From Patescibacteria group bacterium (GTDB lineage Bacteria; Patescibacteria; ABY1; UBA10025; JAHIVO01), in NCBI GenBank assembly GCA_028718605.1, contig JAQULM010000001.1, positions 532,785-596,784 of the forward strand: a DNA stretch of 64,000 nt. Direction: 5' to 3'. Below are positions 7,888 through 16,402 of this stretch, piece after piece (position 1 is the stretch's first letter; every line of letters begins with the position of its first letter). Under the pieces are notes generated by a model. It was not told the DNA's origin. It did no database searches and saw nothing but the letters and a program-made list of their open reading frames with translations. The position numbers were made by a program, and so were the translations under genes.

Positions 7888-8694
7888 TTAGATGACAACC
7901 TTTAAAAAACTCTCTGCAAGCTCCGCCATCTTGTGGGGCTCCTCATAGAATGGGCGCCACACAATGGCGATGTCGGCATCATTGAACACCGTACTCGTTA
8001 CCTCGCGGAATGTTTCGCATCCAGCCACTGAAATCGTGACTGGATACGTCCCCTTGATCCGGCGTATCATGTGCAGCGGGATGCTGCGCTCACGGTTCAG
8101 ATCATGCTCATCAACTCCGCGGTGAAGCACGACAATATCCGGAAGCGGGCGAAGCTTCTGCAGCACCTCAAACGGAAATTCGACATTCATCATGTCAACC
8201 GTTGAATCGATGCCTGCTGCCGCGCAGTGCTTGATGAATTCACTAATGGTTTCGATGGGCGCCAAACCAAGGCAGGTCGCGGCTGAAGCACCTGCCGCTG
8301 CTGCCGCCGCGACTTCTGTATATCCCCGATCCATGCATTTCAGGTCTGCAACGACGTACCCGGGCCTGCCAAGCTTCGCGGACCAACACTGGTACACCAT
8401 CCCAATTCCGCTGCTGCCGTACACCTTTACGAAAGGTGTGCCGACTTCAATAATTATCCTATCCGATGGGGGCAGGGATGCTATCATCTGCCGTACCTCC
8501 GGAAGGGAGCGATTCAAGGCTATCTGGAGATAACATTTTCGCTTTTCAAGTCGCATAAAGAAGTATTTTGACAACTGCCCATTAGCATACCTGTAGTATA
8601 CCCAATTCGCCTCAGGGCGAACAGGTAACCCGTAAACGCGCGTTTTTGTCCCGATTTCGTCCTTCGATAATACCCGAATCCTAAAGGTTGACAT
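7888..8694 (-). CDS. HUMPS/OMP-decarboxylase-fold protein, soluble paralogue
   Basis: A 268-residue protein sharing the barrel of the downstream gene but without a TM helix. Its 50-residue N-terminal extension is of no recognised family. Matching blocks are YLQIALN, IIIEVGTPFVKVYG, DLKCMD (about 115-120, against DAKTAD in the partner), VDMMNVE and VLHRGVDE. The second Asp-Lys-Asp motif is kept as D-x-K-x-x-D, so phosphate-ester chemistry on a ribulose-like substrate remains possible. First gene of a two-gene operon. The ATG at 8694 has no clear ribosome-binding site. Confidence 0.72.
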   Translation of the reverse strand: MSTFRIRVLSKDEIGTKTRVYGLPVRPEANWVYYRYANGQLSKYFFMRLEKRKCYLQIALNRSLPEVRQMIASLPPSDRIIIEVGTPFVKVYGSSGIGMVYQCWSAKLGRPGYVVADLKCMDRGYTEVAAAAAAGASAATCLGLAPIETISEFIKHCAAAGIDSTVDMMNVEFPFEVLQKLRPLPDIVVLHRGVDEHDLNRERSIPLHMIRRIKGTYPVTISVAGCETFREVTSTVFNDADIAIVWRPFYEEPHKMAELAESFLKVVI

Positions 8695-8728
8695 GATTTC
8701 AATGATTTGCTAAGATAGCCGATCAAAC

Positions 8729-8754
8729 AACACCCCTGTGATAGGGTGTTTTTT
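8729..8754 (+). terminator. Terminator-like hairpin in the divergent spacer
   Basis: AACACCC/GGGTGTT with a T-run on the + strand. It lies between two divergently transcribed genes, so there is no obvious transcript for it to end. It could attenuate the 3D-domain gene at 8850 or be a remnant. Confidence 0.5.
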
Positions 8755-8810
8755 GATAGAAATTTTATGCCAATATTAGCTGATTATTTAATAGTAAACC
8801 TATTTTTTTA

Positions 8811-8822
8811 GCTAATATTAGC
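8811..8822. promoter_or_regulatory. Palindrome, candidate operator
   Basis: GCTAATATTAGC is a perfect 12-bp palindrome 27 nt before the 3D-protein start. A partial copy (AATATTAGC) lies at 8772-8780, about 40 bp away. Paired sites like this suggest binding of a dimeric regulator. No regulator gene is adjacent. Confidence 0.4.
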
Positions 8823-8849
8823 CGAGGGAAAGATAATTAAGCACGTTGT

Positions 8850-9359
8850 ATGATGAATTTTCTGAATCCAAAGAACAAAAAGGTGAAACCGCATATCGCA
8901 ATCATGGCAACCATACTCTTTTGGCAGCTATGCTTCCCCCATAATGCATCCGCACACGCAAATCTGCCGCCAAATGAGGCAGAGCAGCTGATTGCCCAAT
9001 TATCAGGAGCAGCTCCGGCAAACGGCCGGCTGAGATTGCCAGAAGTGGGATTTAAGCCGGTGCCGCCGGCGAAACGTACGCTGTTTATACCAGTAACTGC
9101 GTACTCTTCAACGGTGGATCAATGCGGGAGCGATCCTTTCACGACCGCTTCGGGAACGAAAGTTCATGATGGAGTTATCGCAGCAAATTTTCTCCCGATC
9201 GGAACCAAGGTACGCTTCCCCGAGCAATTCGGCAACAAAATATTCGTCGTCGAGGACCGAATGAGCGCCCGATACTGGCAACGCGCTGATATCTGGATGC
9301 CGGACCGGGAATCCGCCATCGCGTGGGGAATCCAACGCATAAAAATCGAAATTCTATAA
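8850..9359 (+). CDS. Secreted 3D-domain protein (YuiC/MltA-like barrel)
   Basis: A 169-residue protein with a basic start and a hydrophobic signal segment (about 17-32, ending near ASAHA). The C-terminal part is a 3D domain: TAYSS (about 81), TASG, then the acidic residues of VVEDRM (about 134-139) and RADIWM. The three Asp residues that name the family are present. 3D domains occur in peptidoglycan-cleaving enzymes of the lytic-transglycosylase type, so a cell-wall role outside the membrane is likely. Two adjacent ATGs (8850, 8853) cannot be told apart. Confidence 0.82.
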   Translation: MMNFLNPKNKKVKPHIAIMATILFWQLCFPHNASAHANLPPNEAEQLIAQLSGAAPANGRLRLPEVGFKPVPPAKRTLFIPVTAYSSTVDQCGSDPFTTASGTKVHDGVIAANFLPIGTKVRFPEQFGNKIFVVEDRMSARYWQRADIWMPDRESAIAWGIQRIKIEIL

Positions 9360-9469
9360 CCATACCGAGAGAGGCCCCATCCGGGGCTTCTCTTGATTCA
9401 GGCCAATTTCCCTGTTATTATAATCATACGCATATATTTCGCCTGTCTGGAGTGTTGCCGGAACGCTAC

Positions 9470-9544
9470 GGCCACGTAGCCAAGTGGTAAGGCGGGGGTC
9501 TGCAAAACCCCTATTCAGCGGTTCGATTCCGCTCGTGGCCTCCA
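9470..9544 (+). tRNA. tRNA-Cys(GCA)
   Basis: Acceptor GGCCACG/CGTGGCC, anticodon arm GGGGT-CTGCAAA-ACCCC giving GCA, discriminator T9541 and encoded CCA at 9542-9544. Confidence 0.95.
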
Positions 9545-9570
9545 CTTGTCTCAATCTAAAACTCTGAAAC

Positions 9571-9668
9571 ATCCGAGTCCGCGCATTGGCGGACGAGGAA
9601 AAGGAGAAATGGTACGGAGGGTGGAGCATGCGGCGCATAAGCCGCTGGCGAAATCCGAAGTACCATTT
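9571..9668 (+). repeat. Structured non-coding segment between tRNA-Cys and tRNA-Gly
   Basis: Three nested or serial helices are visible: GTCCGC/GCGGAC (9577-9582/9589-9594), a perfect 9-bp helix AAATGGTAC/GTACCATTT (9607-9615/9660-9668), and inside it GCGGC/GCCGC (9630-9634/9641-9645). Its purine-rich wording (GGCGGACGAGG) resembles part of repeat G1. Unlike those repeats it carries no copy of the tRNA 3' end. It may be a decayed or related element. Confidence 0.5.
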
Positions 9669-9674
9669 GGACGC

Positions 9675-9749
9675 GCGGGTGTCGTATAACGGTTATTATA
9701 CTTCCTTGCCAAGGAAGAGAAGGCGGTTCAATTCCGCTCACCCGCTCCA
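9675..9749 (+). tRNA. tRNA-Gly(GCC)
   Basis: Acceptor GCGGGTG/CACCCGC, anticodon arm CTTCC-TTGCCAA-GGAAG giving GCC, T-arm GCGG-TTCAATT-CCGC, discriminator T9746, encoded CCA at 9747-9749. Confidence 0.95.
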
Positions 9750-9767
9750 GAGCATATTCCAACCGCC

Positions 9768-10229
9768 ATGCAAAAGAAACATGATATTGTCCTGATCCTG
9801 CACAATGTCCGGAGCAGGTTTAATGTCGGCGCGATATTTCGTACCGCCGACGCAGCGGGTGTGAAAAAAATTTATCTTTGCGGCATTACACCGGCGCCGC
9901 CGCACCCGAAAATCGATAAAGTTGCCCTTGGCGCACAGCAGTTTATCCCGTTCGAGAAACACCGCCAAACAGTCCGGTTGATAAAGCAGCTGAAAGCTGA
10001 AGGACAACGCGTCGTTGCTATCGAACAATCGCACAGCAGCATCCCATACTATCATCTGAAAAATAAAAAACCACTCGTGCTCATCGTCGGTGCCGAAGTA
10101 CGGGGACTACCTGCAAAAATTCTGAAGCTGTGCGACAAAACGGTTGAAATCCCGATGTATGGGAAAAAGGAGTCGCTCAATGTGGCGGTCGCACTTGGAA
10201 TCGTAATATTTGATATAATACAGCAGTAA
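9768..10229 (+). CDS. TrmH-type (SpoU/SPOUT) tRNA/rRNA 2'-O-methyltransferase
   Basis: A 153-residue minimal SPOUT methylase. Motif 1 (LHNVRSRFNVGAIFRTADAAG, here split around residues 12-32), motif 2 (LIVGAEVRGLP) and motif 3 (ESLNVAVALGIVIF near the C-terminus) form the SAM-binding trefoil knot. It methylates ribose 2'-OH groups of structured RNA, but no substrate-binding domain is present to indicate the target. Its stop codon is followed without any gap by tRNA-Leu(TAA), so the two are cotranscribed. Small SPOUT enzymes of this size include TrmL, which modifies leucine tRNAs, but the motifs here look TrmH-like. Confidence 0.88.
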   Translation: MQKKHDIVLILHNVRSRFNVGAIFRTADAAGVKKIYLCGITPAPPHPKIDKVALGAQQFIPFEKHRQTVRLIKQLKAEGQRVVAIEQSHSSIPYYHLKNKKPLVLIVGAEVRGLPAKILKLCDKTVEIPMYGKKESLNVAVALGIVIFDIIQQ

Positions 10230-10313
10230 GCCGCGGTGGCGGAACTGGTATACGCGCAGGACTTAAAATCCTGTGTCCGCAAGGGCTTGTGGGTTCGACT
10301 CCCACCCGCGGCA
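10230..10313 (+). tRNA. tRNA-Leu(TAA)
   Basis: An 84-nt class II tRNA with a long variable arm (GTCCGCAAGGGCTT region). Acceptor GCCGCGG/CCGCGGC; anticodon loop CTTAAAA giving TAA; discriminator A10313; no encoded CCA. Its first base follows the stop codon of the upstream methylase. Confidence 0.95.
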
Positions 10314-10343
10314 TGGTAGTTAACTTTTTGAATACGTACTTTC

Positions 10344-11303
10344 ATGGCGCCCGTGTCTCAGTTACAACGTTCCACGAACGGCAAGCCAAACCTCGTCGTC
10401 CTGCACCCGGGACGCTCAATTTCCGGTTACCCCTTCAATATCGCGAAGTACCGGGAATCGTACCACGATTTTTTTCGGCTCGCGCAAAAAAAGTCAGCGG
10501 TGTTTTATGTGCGAACGGGCGCATCGCGGTACCTGGGCAACGGCGTATTTTCCCATGGATACCAGTTCACGGGCGATAAACTTGTTCCGTACCGGCACCC
10601 GATCGCGGCAGCAGTCATGTACAATAAAGCGCGGTTTCCGCATAACAGCGGCGCTATGTGGCAGATCGTCAATCCCTGGAAACTGTACGGAATCACGTAC
10701 GATAAATTCGGCTGCTACCAGCTGCTCAAACAGTACATGAAACCAACGTACCGCGTGACCTCCCGGAAGACTTTCGTACGATCGCTTCAAAAAATCAAAA
10801 CCGCGTGGGTTGTCTGGAAGCCCGTGTTCGGCTCCGAAGGGCGGGGGATTAAAATCGGCCCGAAAAGCCTTATTAGGCGCCGCATTAAACGCTACGATGG
10901 ATTACTGCAGGAATTCATCGACACGTCCGATGGTGTTCCTGGTGTTTGCAAAGGCTTGCACGATATGCGAATCTTGCTGATGAACGGCCGCATCGTCCAG
11001 TCGTACGTACGCCAGCCCCGCAAAGGTTCATATCTCGCCAATGTCGCCCAGGGCGGCCGAATGCTCGAAATCAGAAAAAATCAGATCCCGCGTCGGGCAC
11101 GCGCTATCGCACAGCGCATTGATGAACGCTTTTTTAATTATTTTGGGCCCCGAATTTATGCGATTGACTTCGGATTTGAACGTGGCAAACCGTACTTATT
11201 CGAAATCAACCCACAGCCAGGTCTGCCGTATCGGCAGTGGCCGCTCTACTACCGCGCCTGGCACCATGAACTTCTCAATACATTACTGTCGAGCATACGA
11301 TAA
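10344..11303 (+). CDS. ATP-grasp ligase, YheC/RimK-like
   Basis: About 319 residues. The second half is an ATP-grasp catalytic domain: VWKPVFGSEGRGIKIG (about 158-173, nucleotide-binding loop), QEFID (about 189), DMRILLMNG (about 207) and the metal-binding end DFG...YLFEINPQPGLP (about 274-296). ATP-grasp enzymes join a carboxylate to an amine through an acyl phosphate. The N-terminal part resembles spore-coat-associated YheC/D proteins rather than biotin carboxylases. It starts a set of three genes (next genes 14 and 12 nt away) with a 7TM protein and a second ATP-grasp fused to a peptidase, which suggests synthesis and processing of a peptide-like product. Confidence 0.8.
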   Translation: MAPVSQLQRSTNGKPNLVVLHPGRSISGYPFNIAKYRESYHDFFRLAQKKSAVFYVRTGASRYLGNGVFSHGYQFTGDKLVPYRHPIAAAVMYNKARFPHNSGAMWQIVNPWKLYGITYDKFGCYQLLKQYMKPTYRVTSRKTFVRSLQKIKTAWVVWKPVFGSEGRGIKIGPKSLIRRRIKRYDGLLQEFIDTSDGVPGVCKGLHDMRILLMNGRIVQSYVRQPRKGSYLANVAQGGRMLEIRKNQIPRRARAIAQRIDERFFNYFGPRIYAIDFGFERGKPYLFEINPQPGLPYRQWPLYYRAWHHELLNTLLSSIR

Positions 11304-11317
11304 CCCCCTCAAGTGCT

Positions 11318-12877
11318 ATGAAAACAATCCGCATATACGCGACACTCGCCATTATAATCGCCGGCATGCTGCCGATGTGCGCACGCGCGGACGAACTAGT
11401 CCCGATCCAACCGCAGGATACCACGGCAGAACAGCCAGCGACACTGGGCGAACAGCCGGCTGAACTTGCGGCAAAAATTACTTCGGAAGATTACATCCTC
11501 TACGAAAAGAAGTCCCTGTTCGACGCCTCGGAGTCGACCCTGCTCCCGTCTGATTCACAGCCAACCTACCGCTGGGAATTTTCGGACGTGCCAACGCCGC
11601 AGTTCGGCAAGGAAGTCATTCGCGAATTCAAACAAACGGGAATCCACCGGGTAACTCTGACCATACAGCAAGGCGACGTATCCGACACTGCCAGTAAAGA
11701 AGTTTTCGTATACGACCAAAAAGTGCTCATGATCACGGATAAAAATCTCGCGAAGGAATTCAAGCTTATCGTGAACCAAGCGGCAAACGATGGAGTGCTT
11801 CTCAAGGTCGTCTCCGCCGTGGAAGAAGAGACGGGCTTTCTGACTGAAGAGAAATTGGTGCCCCTCATCGGTGAAGAGGCGGAATTTATCCGCGATACCG
11901 ACGGGCTTATATTTTATACCAACGCATCTCGCGGCCTCCAGGCGTTCACCCGTTATTGGCAGGGGCTGGGATCAGACAAAACAATCAATCTAGATTCTAT
12001 TCAGCTTGTTGTGGTAACGGAACAGAATATGTCAATCGCGGCCGACCTCGCGCAACAGTCATATGAAGTGATGAAGCCAAAAAATATCATTGTGACGCGC
12101 ACCGAGGCGCTCAATCCGCTTTTTGAAACGAAAAACTACAACGAGTTTGTCACGAAGCTCGACGACCGCGCCATTGAGTACCGTATCGTTGACGCGCGCA
12201 GCGGCAAATCAGATGCTTTTTTCCTCTCACGCGCGATCACGACATTCATCGCAAAAGGCATACCAACCAATACGATTTACCTGCTGCTCGCATTTCCCTT
12301 TATCGCGTTCGTCGTGACGTTCTTCCGGCAAGTTATCGGGTTATCCGCCTTTGGCATTTATACGCCGACGGTTACGGCACTTTCGCTGCTCATCCTCGGG
12401 ATTTATTTCGGCATTGGGACGTTGCTTATCGTCGTCGCAGTGAGCTACCTCCTGCGCATGGCGCTCAATAAGTTCAAACTCCTGTACATTCCGAAGACAA
12501 GCCTTATCCTCTCATCAATCGCATTATCCTTCCTCGGCCTTATCTGGTTTCTCGCGTACTACCGCGTTTCGCTGGCAATATCGCTCGCTATCTTCCCGAT
12601 GCTCGTCATGTCAACGATTTCAGAAAAATTCCTGTCCGCGCAATCGGAGGAAGGCCTCGGGGAAGCGCTCTGGGGCGTCGTCAAAACAATACTCATCGCG
12701 GTGGTCGCATACTACCTCGTCGTATGGACCGCATTCACCAACCTCATCATGTCATGGCCTGAGTTGATCGTCGCTCCACTGCTCGGCATCATACTCCTGG
12801 GGAGGTTTACCGGCCTGCGGTTCACCGAATACATCCGCTTCCGCAGCCTCCTCAAGGAAAAACAAATCGAAGAATAA
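11318..12877 (+). CDS. Signal peptide + PKD-like domain + 7TM protein
   Basis: A 519-residue protein. A signal peptide (about 1-24) is followed by a Ser/Glu-rich stretch. A PKD-like beta-sandwich comes next (about 65-137; YRWEFSD...GIHRVTLTI...SKEVFVYD), then an alpha/beta region (about 138-310) and about seven TM helices (about 320-505). This matches the 7TM proteins found beside RimK-like ligases, whose exported part is often an inactive transglutaminase. Here the exported part begins with a PKD-like domain and I see no transglutaminase motif. It may be a receptor or export partner for the ligase product. Confidence 0.72.
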   Translation: MKTIRIYATLAIIIAGMLPMCARADELVPIQPQDTTAEQPATLGEQPAELAAKITSEDYILYEKKSLFDASESTLLPSDSQPTYRWEFSDVPTPQFGKEVIREFKQTGIHRVTLTIQQGDVSDTASKEVFVYDQKVLMITDKNLAKEFKLIVNQAANDGVLLKVVSAVEEETGFLTEEKLVPLIGEEAEFIRDTDGLIFYTNASRGLQAFTRYWQGLGSDKTINLDSIQLVVVTEQNMSIAADLAQQSYEVMKPKNIIVTRTEALNPLFETKNYNEFVTKLDDRAIEYRIVDARSGKSDAFFLSRAITTFIAKGIPTNTIYLLLAFPFIAFVVTFFRQVIGLSAFGIYTPTVTALSLLILGIYFGIGTLLIVVAVSYLLRMALNKFKLLYIPKTSLILSSIALSFLGLIWFLAYYRVSLAISLAIFPMLVMSTISEKFLSAQSEEGLGEALWGVVKTILIAVVAYYLVVWTAFTNLIMSWPELIVAPLLGIILLGRFTGLRFTEYIRFRSLLKEKQIEE

Positions 12878-12889
12878 TTCCCGCACGCT

Positions 12890-15220
12890 ATGTGGCCATT
12901 TTCAAAATCTGCGGACATCCTGGGGATTAATGCGCGGAATCTCCTCTACATCGCACGGTACAACACAAGAGCGAAGAAGCACCTCGCCGACGATAAAATC
13001 TACACCAAGCACTACCTGCACGCTCGCGGCATCGGTACGGCGAAACTGTACTATTCGCTCCAGTCACTCGAGGAGCTCCGCCATTTTAATCCAGCTAGCC
13101 TCCCCAGGAGCTTCGTCATCAAGCCAAACCGCGGGTACGGCGGGGAAGGCATTATTGCAATTGCTGACCGGCGCGGCCAAACATTCATCGATGTCGACGG
13201 CCAGCGATATTCATGGTCGGACCTGAACACGCATTGCGTCGGCATACTCGATGGAAAATACGCCATATCGGGCTTACACGACAAGGTGATTTTTGAGGAA
13301 CGCCTGCTGCCGCACGAGTATTTTAAAAAATTTATGGATGTCGGCCTCCCGGACATCCGCATTATCGTATTCCGGTACGTCCCCATTATCGCGATGCTCC
13401 GCCTGCCGACGCCTGAATCCAGGGGCAAAGCAAACCTTCACCTCGGCGCGATCGGGCTCGGGATCGACATCGGCACCGGCAAAACAACATTCGGGGTGCA
13501 CCATAACCAACTTATCCGGAAACTTCCAAACGGCGAATCAGTCCGGAGCATCAGTATCCCTGACTGGGACGCAATACTGCTCACTGCGTCAAAAACCCAG
13601 CATTACACGCAGATCGGTTATCTGGCCGTCGACGTAGCGCCAACGAACAATGGCATAAAAATCCTGGAGCTCAACGCCCGCGCCGGCCTCGCGATACAAA
13701 TATCAAACCAGGTGCTCCTGCGCAAGCGCCTTGAAAAAGTGGCTGACCTGAAAGTCGTGTCACCGGAAGAGGGGGTCAGGATTGGAAAAACGCTGTTTAC
13801 CCGCATAGTGAAAAAAAGCCCAGACGACCAGCCAAAAAGCGCGAAACCAACCATCGGGCTCTTTGAGCATATCGCAATTATCAATACACCGTACGATTCA
13901 ATGCTGGCGAAAGTCGACCCTCATAGCAGCACCAATTACTTTGACCAGAGCCTGACGCTCGGCGGGCTCGCGAAAGTTATTACGATAAAATTAAAGGGCA
14001 AAAAAATCAAGATACCGTTCGAGCAAGCCGATCTTTCCAACATTCCGTACCGTGCAATTCTCGGCGGCAAATATCTCGCTGATTTTCTCATCGACATTAC
14101 CCAAAAAGTGCCCTTTGCGAACACTGCCCCCTTCGAATCTCGCGAGGAAAAAATTCTTCTGAATATCGATAAAAAAGTATGCTCTATAAACGAGCAGATC
14201 AATCTCCTTGCCGGGCTGAAGCCGGTCAATCTGGCCGAGCAACAGCGCGAATTCCTGAAAAACCCGACGAAGTCCCCACAATTTGTGTATAGAAAATTAA
14301 CCGTTGATTGCGAACAACTTCGGAATGAATTGAAAAAAATTCCGCAAAACCTCAACCATCCATTTATCGAACTGTATCGCCGGAAAATCCGCGAGATCGA
14401 AAATAAACTCTCTATCATCGAACATGTCGGCGAACCGGATGCCCTTACCTACGCGCACGAATTGTACGGTTCAGTCACCTACGACCAGTATGAAGCTGCG
14501 GTGCGCATGCTCCGACAGGAGTCCATGGAGGCTGACACGAGCAAGAAACTCCGCATGGACGACGTCATCGACAGGATCGGACACTACCTTGCTGAAAAAA
14601 AACTGACGCGGTGGAAAATCAAAATCCTCGACTCAGCGACAGCAGACATGCAAGTCAATAAAAAGAATGCGATCATGGTGCGCAAAAAAGCGCAGATCAC
14701 GGAAAACCGCCTCAGGGCGTTGATTGCCCACGAAATCGAAACGCACATTTTCCGGCTAGAAAACGGCCGCCTACAGCGGTACCGCCTGTTCGAACAGGGG
14801 ACAGCGAGCTACCTCCCGACAGAGGAGGGACTCGCCATCTACAACCAGCGGCGGCTCAATATTCCGCTCGGCGCGAAACATTTTTCTCCAGCGCTGAATG
14901 TCATCGCGGCATACCACGGGCAATCAATGCCGTTCCACGAGCTCCACCGGCTTCTCACGGCCGAATACCAGCAAAACCCGGTCCGTGCATGGCAGCTGTG
15001 CGTACGGGTAAAGCGGGGGCTTGGGGACACCACAGCGCCCGGCGCGTTCATGAAGGACATCGTATACTTCCTCGGGTACCATATGATAACCAACCTCGTG
15101 CTGGAAAAAGGCACGAGCGAGCTCAGAAAATTGTATATCGGAAAAATCAGCGCCGCAGACCTCTCGATACTGGGTGACACGAGCTCCTGGCCGGTCCGGT
15201 TCGTCCCCGACTACCATTAA
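12890..15220 (+). CDS. ATP-grasp ligase fused to DUF1704-type metallopeptidase
   Basis: A 776-residue fusion. Residues about 1-290 form a RimK-like ATP-grasp domain: KPNRGYGGEGII (about 78-89), then DIRIIVFRY and ILELNARAGLAIQISN (about 257-272). A linker with charged helices follows. The C-terminal third is a DUF1704 (QEGLA-type) zinc peptidase with HEIETH (614-619) and a downstream EGLAIYNQRR helix. Both domains have their key residues. In other bacteria these two activities are separate genes next to the 7TM protein. The fusion implies tight coupling between forming and cutting an amide bond. The product is unknown. Confidence 0.8.
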   Translation: MWPFSKSADILGINARNLLYIARYNTRAKKHLADDKIYTKHYLHARGIGTAKLYYSLQSLEELRHFNPASLPRSFVIKPNRGYGGEGIIAIADRRGQTFIDVDGQRYSWSDLNTHCVGILDGKYAISGLHDKVIFEERLLPHEYFKKFMDVGLPDIRIIVFRYVPIIAMLRLPTPESRGKANLHLGAIGLGIDIGTGKTTFGVHHNQLIRKLPNGESVRSISIPDWDAILLTASKTQHYTQIGYLAVDVAPTNNGIKILELNARAGLAIQISNQVLLRKRLEKVADLKVVSPEEGVRIGKTLFTRIVKKSPDDQPKSAKPTIGLFEHIAIINTPYDSMLAKVDPHSSTNYFDQSLTLGGLAKVITIKLKGKKIKIPFEQADLSNIPYRAILGGKYLADFLIDITQKVPFANTAPFESREEKILLNIDKKVCSINEQINLLAGLKPVNLAEQQREFLKNPTKSPQFVYRKLTVDCEQLRNELKKIPQNLNHPFIELYRRKIREIENKLSIIEHVGEPDALTYAHELYGSVTYDQYEAAVRMLRQESMEADTSKKLRMDDVIDRIGHYLAEKKLTRWKIKILDSATADMQVNKKNAIMVRKKAQITENRLRALIAHEIETHIFRLENGRLQRYRLFEQGTASYLPTEEGLAIYNQRRLNIPLGAKHFSPALNVIAAYHGQSMPFHELHRLLTAEYQQNPVRAWQLCVRVKRGLGDTTAPGAFMKDIVYFLGYHMITNLVLEKGTSELRKLYIGKISAADLSILGDTSSWPVRFVPDYH

Positions 15221-15242
15221 CACGCATCCAGCCGGCAGCCGG

Positions 15243-15626
15243 TTATGCAATCCGGCGATGGCGAAAATAATCGCGTGCTGCCACGACGTCACGCTTGATT
15301 TGTTGCATCAGCCCCGCTGGATCCGAAAAGCGGATAAGCGGGCGAATTTTCCGCCGTAGCGCGATGGTAATGACACGGCCGTACAGGTCCCCATGGAAAC
15401 CCAGCAGGTGCGCCTCCACTTTCCTCACGCGTGGATTATGTTTGCCGTGCATTCCGATGACCACGAGCGCAGGGTGCACGGCATCCCCAACCGCCACCGA
15501 TGCTATATACACGCCGGCATAGATCCGCTTGCCGGCGATCGCACGCCAGGGAATATTGGCAGTCGGATAGCCGTGTTTCCGCCCGTATCGATCACCAGGA
15601 ATAACAATTCCCTTAATATACCTCAT
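15243..15626 (-). CDS. Stand-alone riboflavin kinase domain
   Basis: A 127-residue protein matching only the C-terminal riboflavin kinase half of bacterial RibF. It has GYPTANI (about 19-25, ATP/flavin loop), AGVYIASV and VEAHLLGFHGDLYG (about 69-82), where the usual pattern ends DFDGDLYG. It should phosphorylate riboflavin to FMN in the cytosol. The FAD-synthetase domain is missing, and no substitute is in the window. It overlaps the upstream phosphatase gene by four nt (ATGA). Confidence 0.85.
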   Translation of the reverse strand: MRYIKGIVIPGDRYGRKHGYPTANIPWRAIAGKRIYAGVYIASVAVGDAVHPALVVIGMHGKHNPRVRKVEAHLLGFHGDLYGRVITIALRRKIRPLIRFSDPAGLMQQIKRDVVAARDYFRHRRIA

Positions 15627-16402
15627 GGATGCAAAACTTTTAGCAACTGGCGGCGGACGCGCCCATTGGTGGCAACCACGCCCTGGCTATGAATCGTCCA
15701 TGGCTTTCCTGTGTAATCCGTCACCGTGCCACCAGCTTCATGGACCAAGAGGACGCCAGGAAGAATATCCCATGAAGTAATGCCAGGGGGCACAACGACG
15801 CCAGCGGCGACCCGGCCAGCAGCCACGAATGCAAGTGTCAACGATGTGGAGCCAAAATGTCGCATGTTGAGCGCACGCCCTTGCAGCTGTCGCTGCACGA
15901 GCATATATCGCTGGCGCGATGCATTCGCTCTGGAACGAGCGAGTGTTATGATTGAATTCCGCAGCAAAGCCGTTGGTGATACGCGAATCCGCTTGCCATT
16001 GAGGAATGCGCCGCCATTATCTTCCGCATAGTAGAGCTCATTGAGCGCGGGTGCGTATTCTACGCTCACCAATATCCTGCCCTGGCGCCGCAACGCTATC
16101 GCCGTGCAAAATAGCGGATTGCCGATAATATAATTGGTCGTGCCATCAATCGGATCAATGACCCATTCATAAATGTCCGGATGGTCCTCAAGCCCGGTTT
16201 CCTCACTCAGGATATCGTGCGTCGGGAAGTGCTTCTTGATCAGGCCAAGAATAATTTTATTTGCCTGGAAGTCAGCGCGCGTTACCCGGTCAAATTCACT
16301 CTTCCGGTGGATCTCCGTGTGGCGGAGGCGCTGGTAATACTTCATCAGGCACGCACCCGCGAGCCGCGCGGCGCGAATGGCGATGGTACTGTGGTGTGTC
16401 AT
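15623..16402 (-). CDS. Inositol-monophosphatase-family phosphatase
   Basis: A 259-residue enzyme of the same superfamily as 5214-6017 but clearly divergent from it. The metal site is complete: LSEETG (about 64-69), WVIDPIDGTTNY (about 79-90) and SWDILPGVLLVHEAGG (about 208-223). The GTTNY form is the one commonest in bacterial SuhB/IMPase proteins. It overlaps the flanking genes by four nt on both sides, within a phosphatase-rich run (riboflavin kinase, IMPase, phosphodiesterase). Confidence 0.88.
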   Translation of the reverse strand: MTHHSTIAIRAARLAGACLMKYYQRLRHTEIHRKSEFDRVTRADFQANKIILGLIKKHFPTHDILSEETGLEDHPDIYEWVIDPIDGTTNYIIGNPLFCTAIALRRQGRILVSVEYAPALNELYYAEDNGGAFLNGKRIRVSPTALLRNSIITLARSRANASRQRYMLVQRQLQGRALNMRHFGSTSLTLAFVAAGRVAAGVVVPPGITSWDILPGVLLVHEAGGTVTDYTGKPWTIHSQGVVATNGRVRRQLLKVLHP

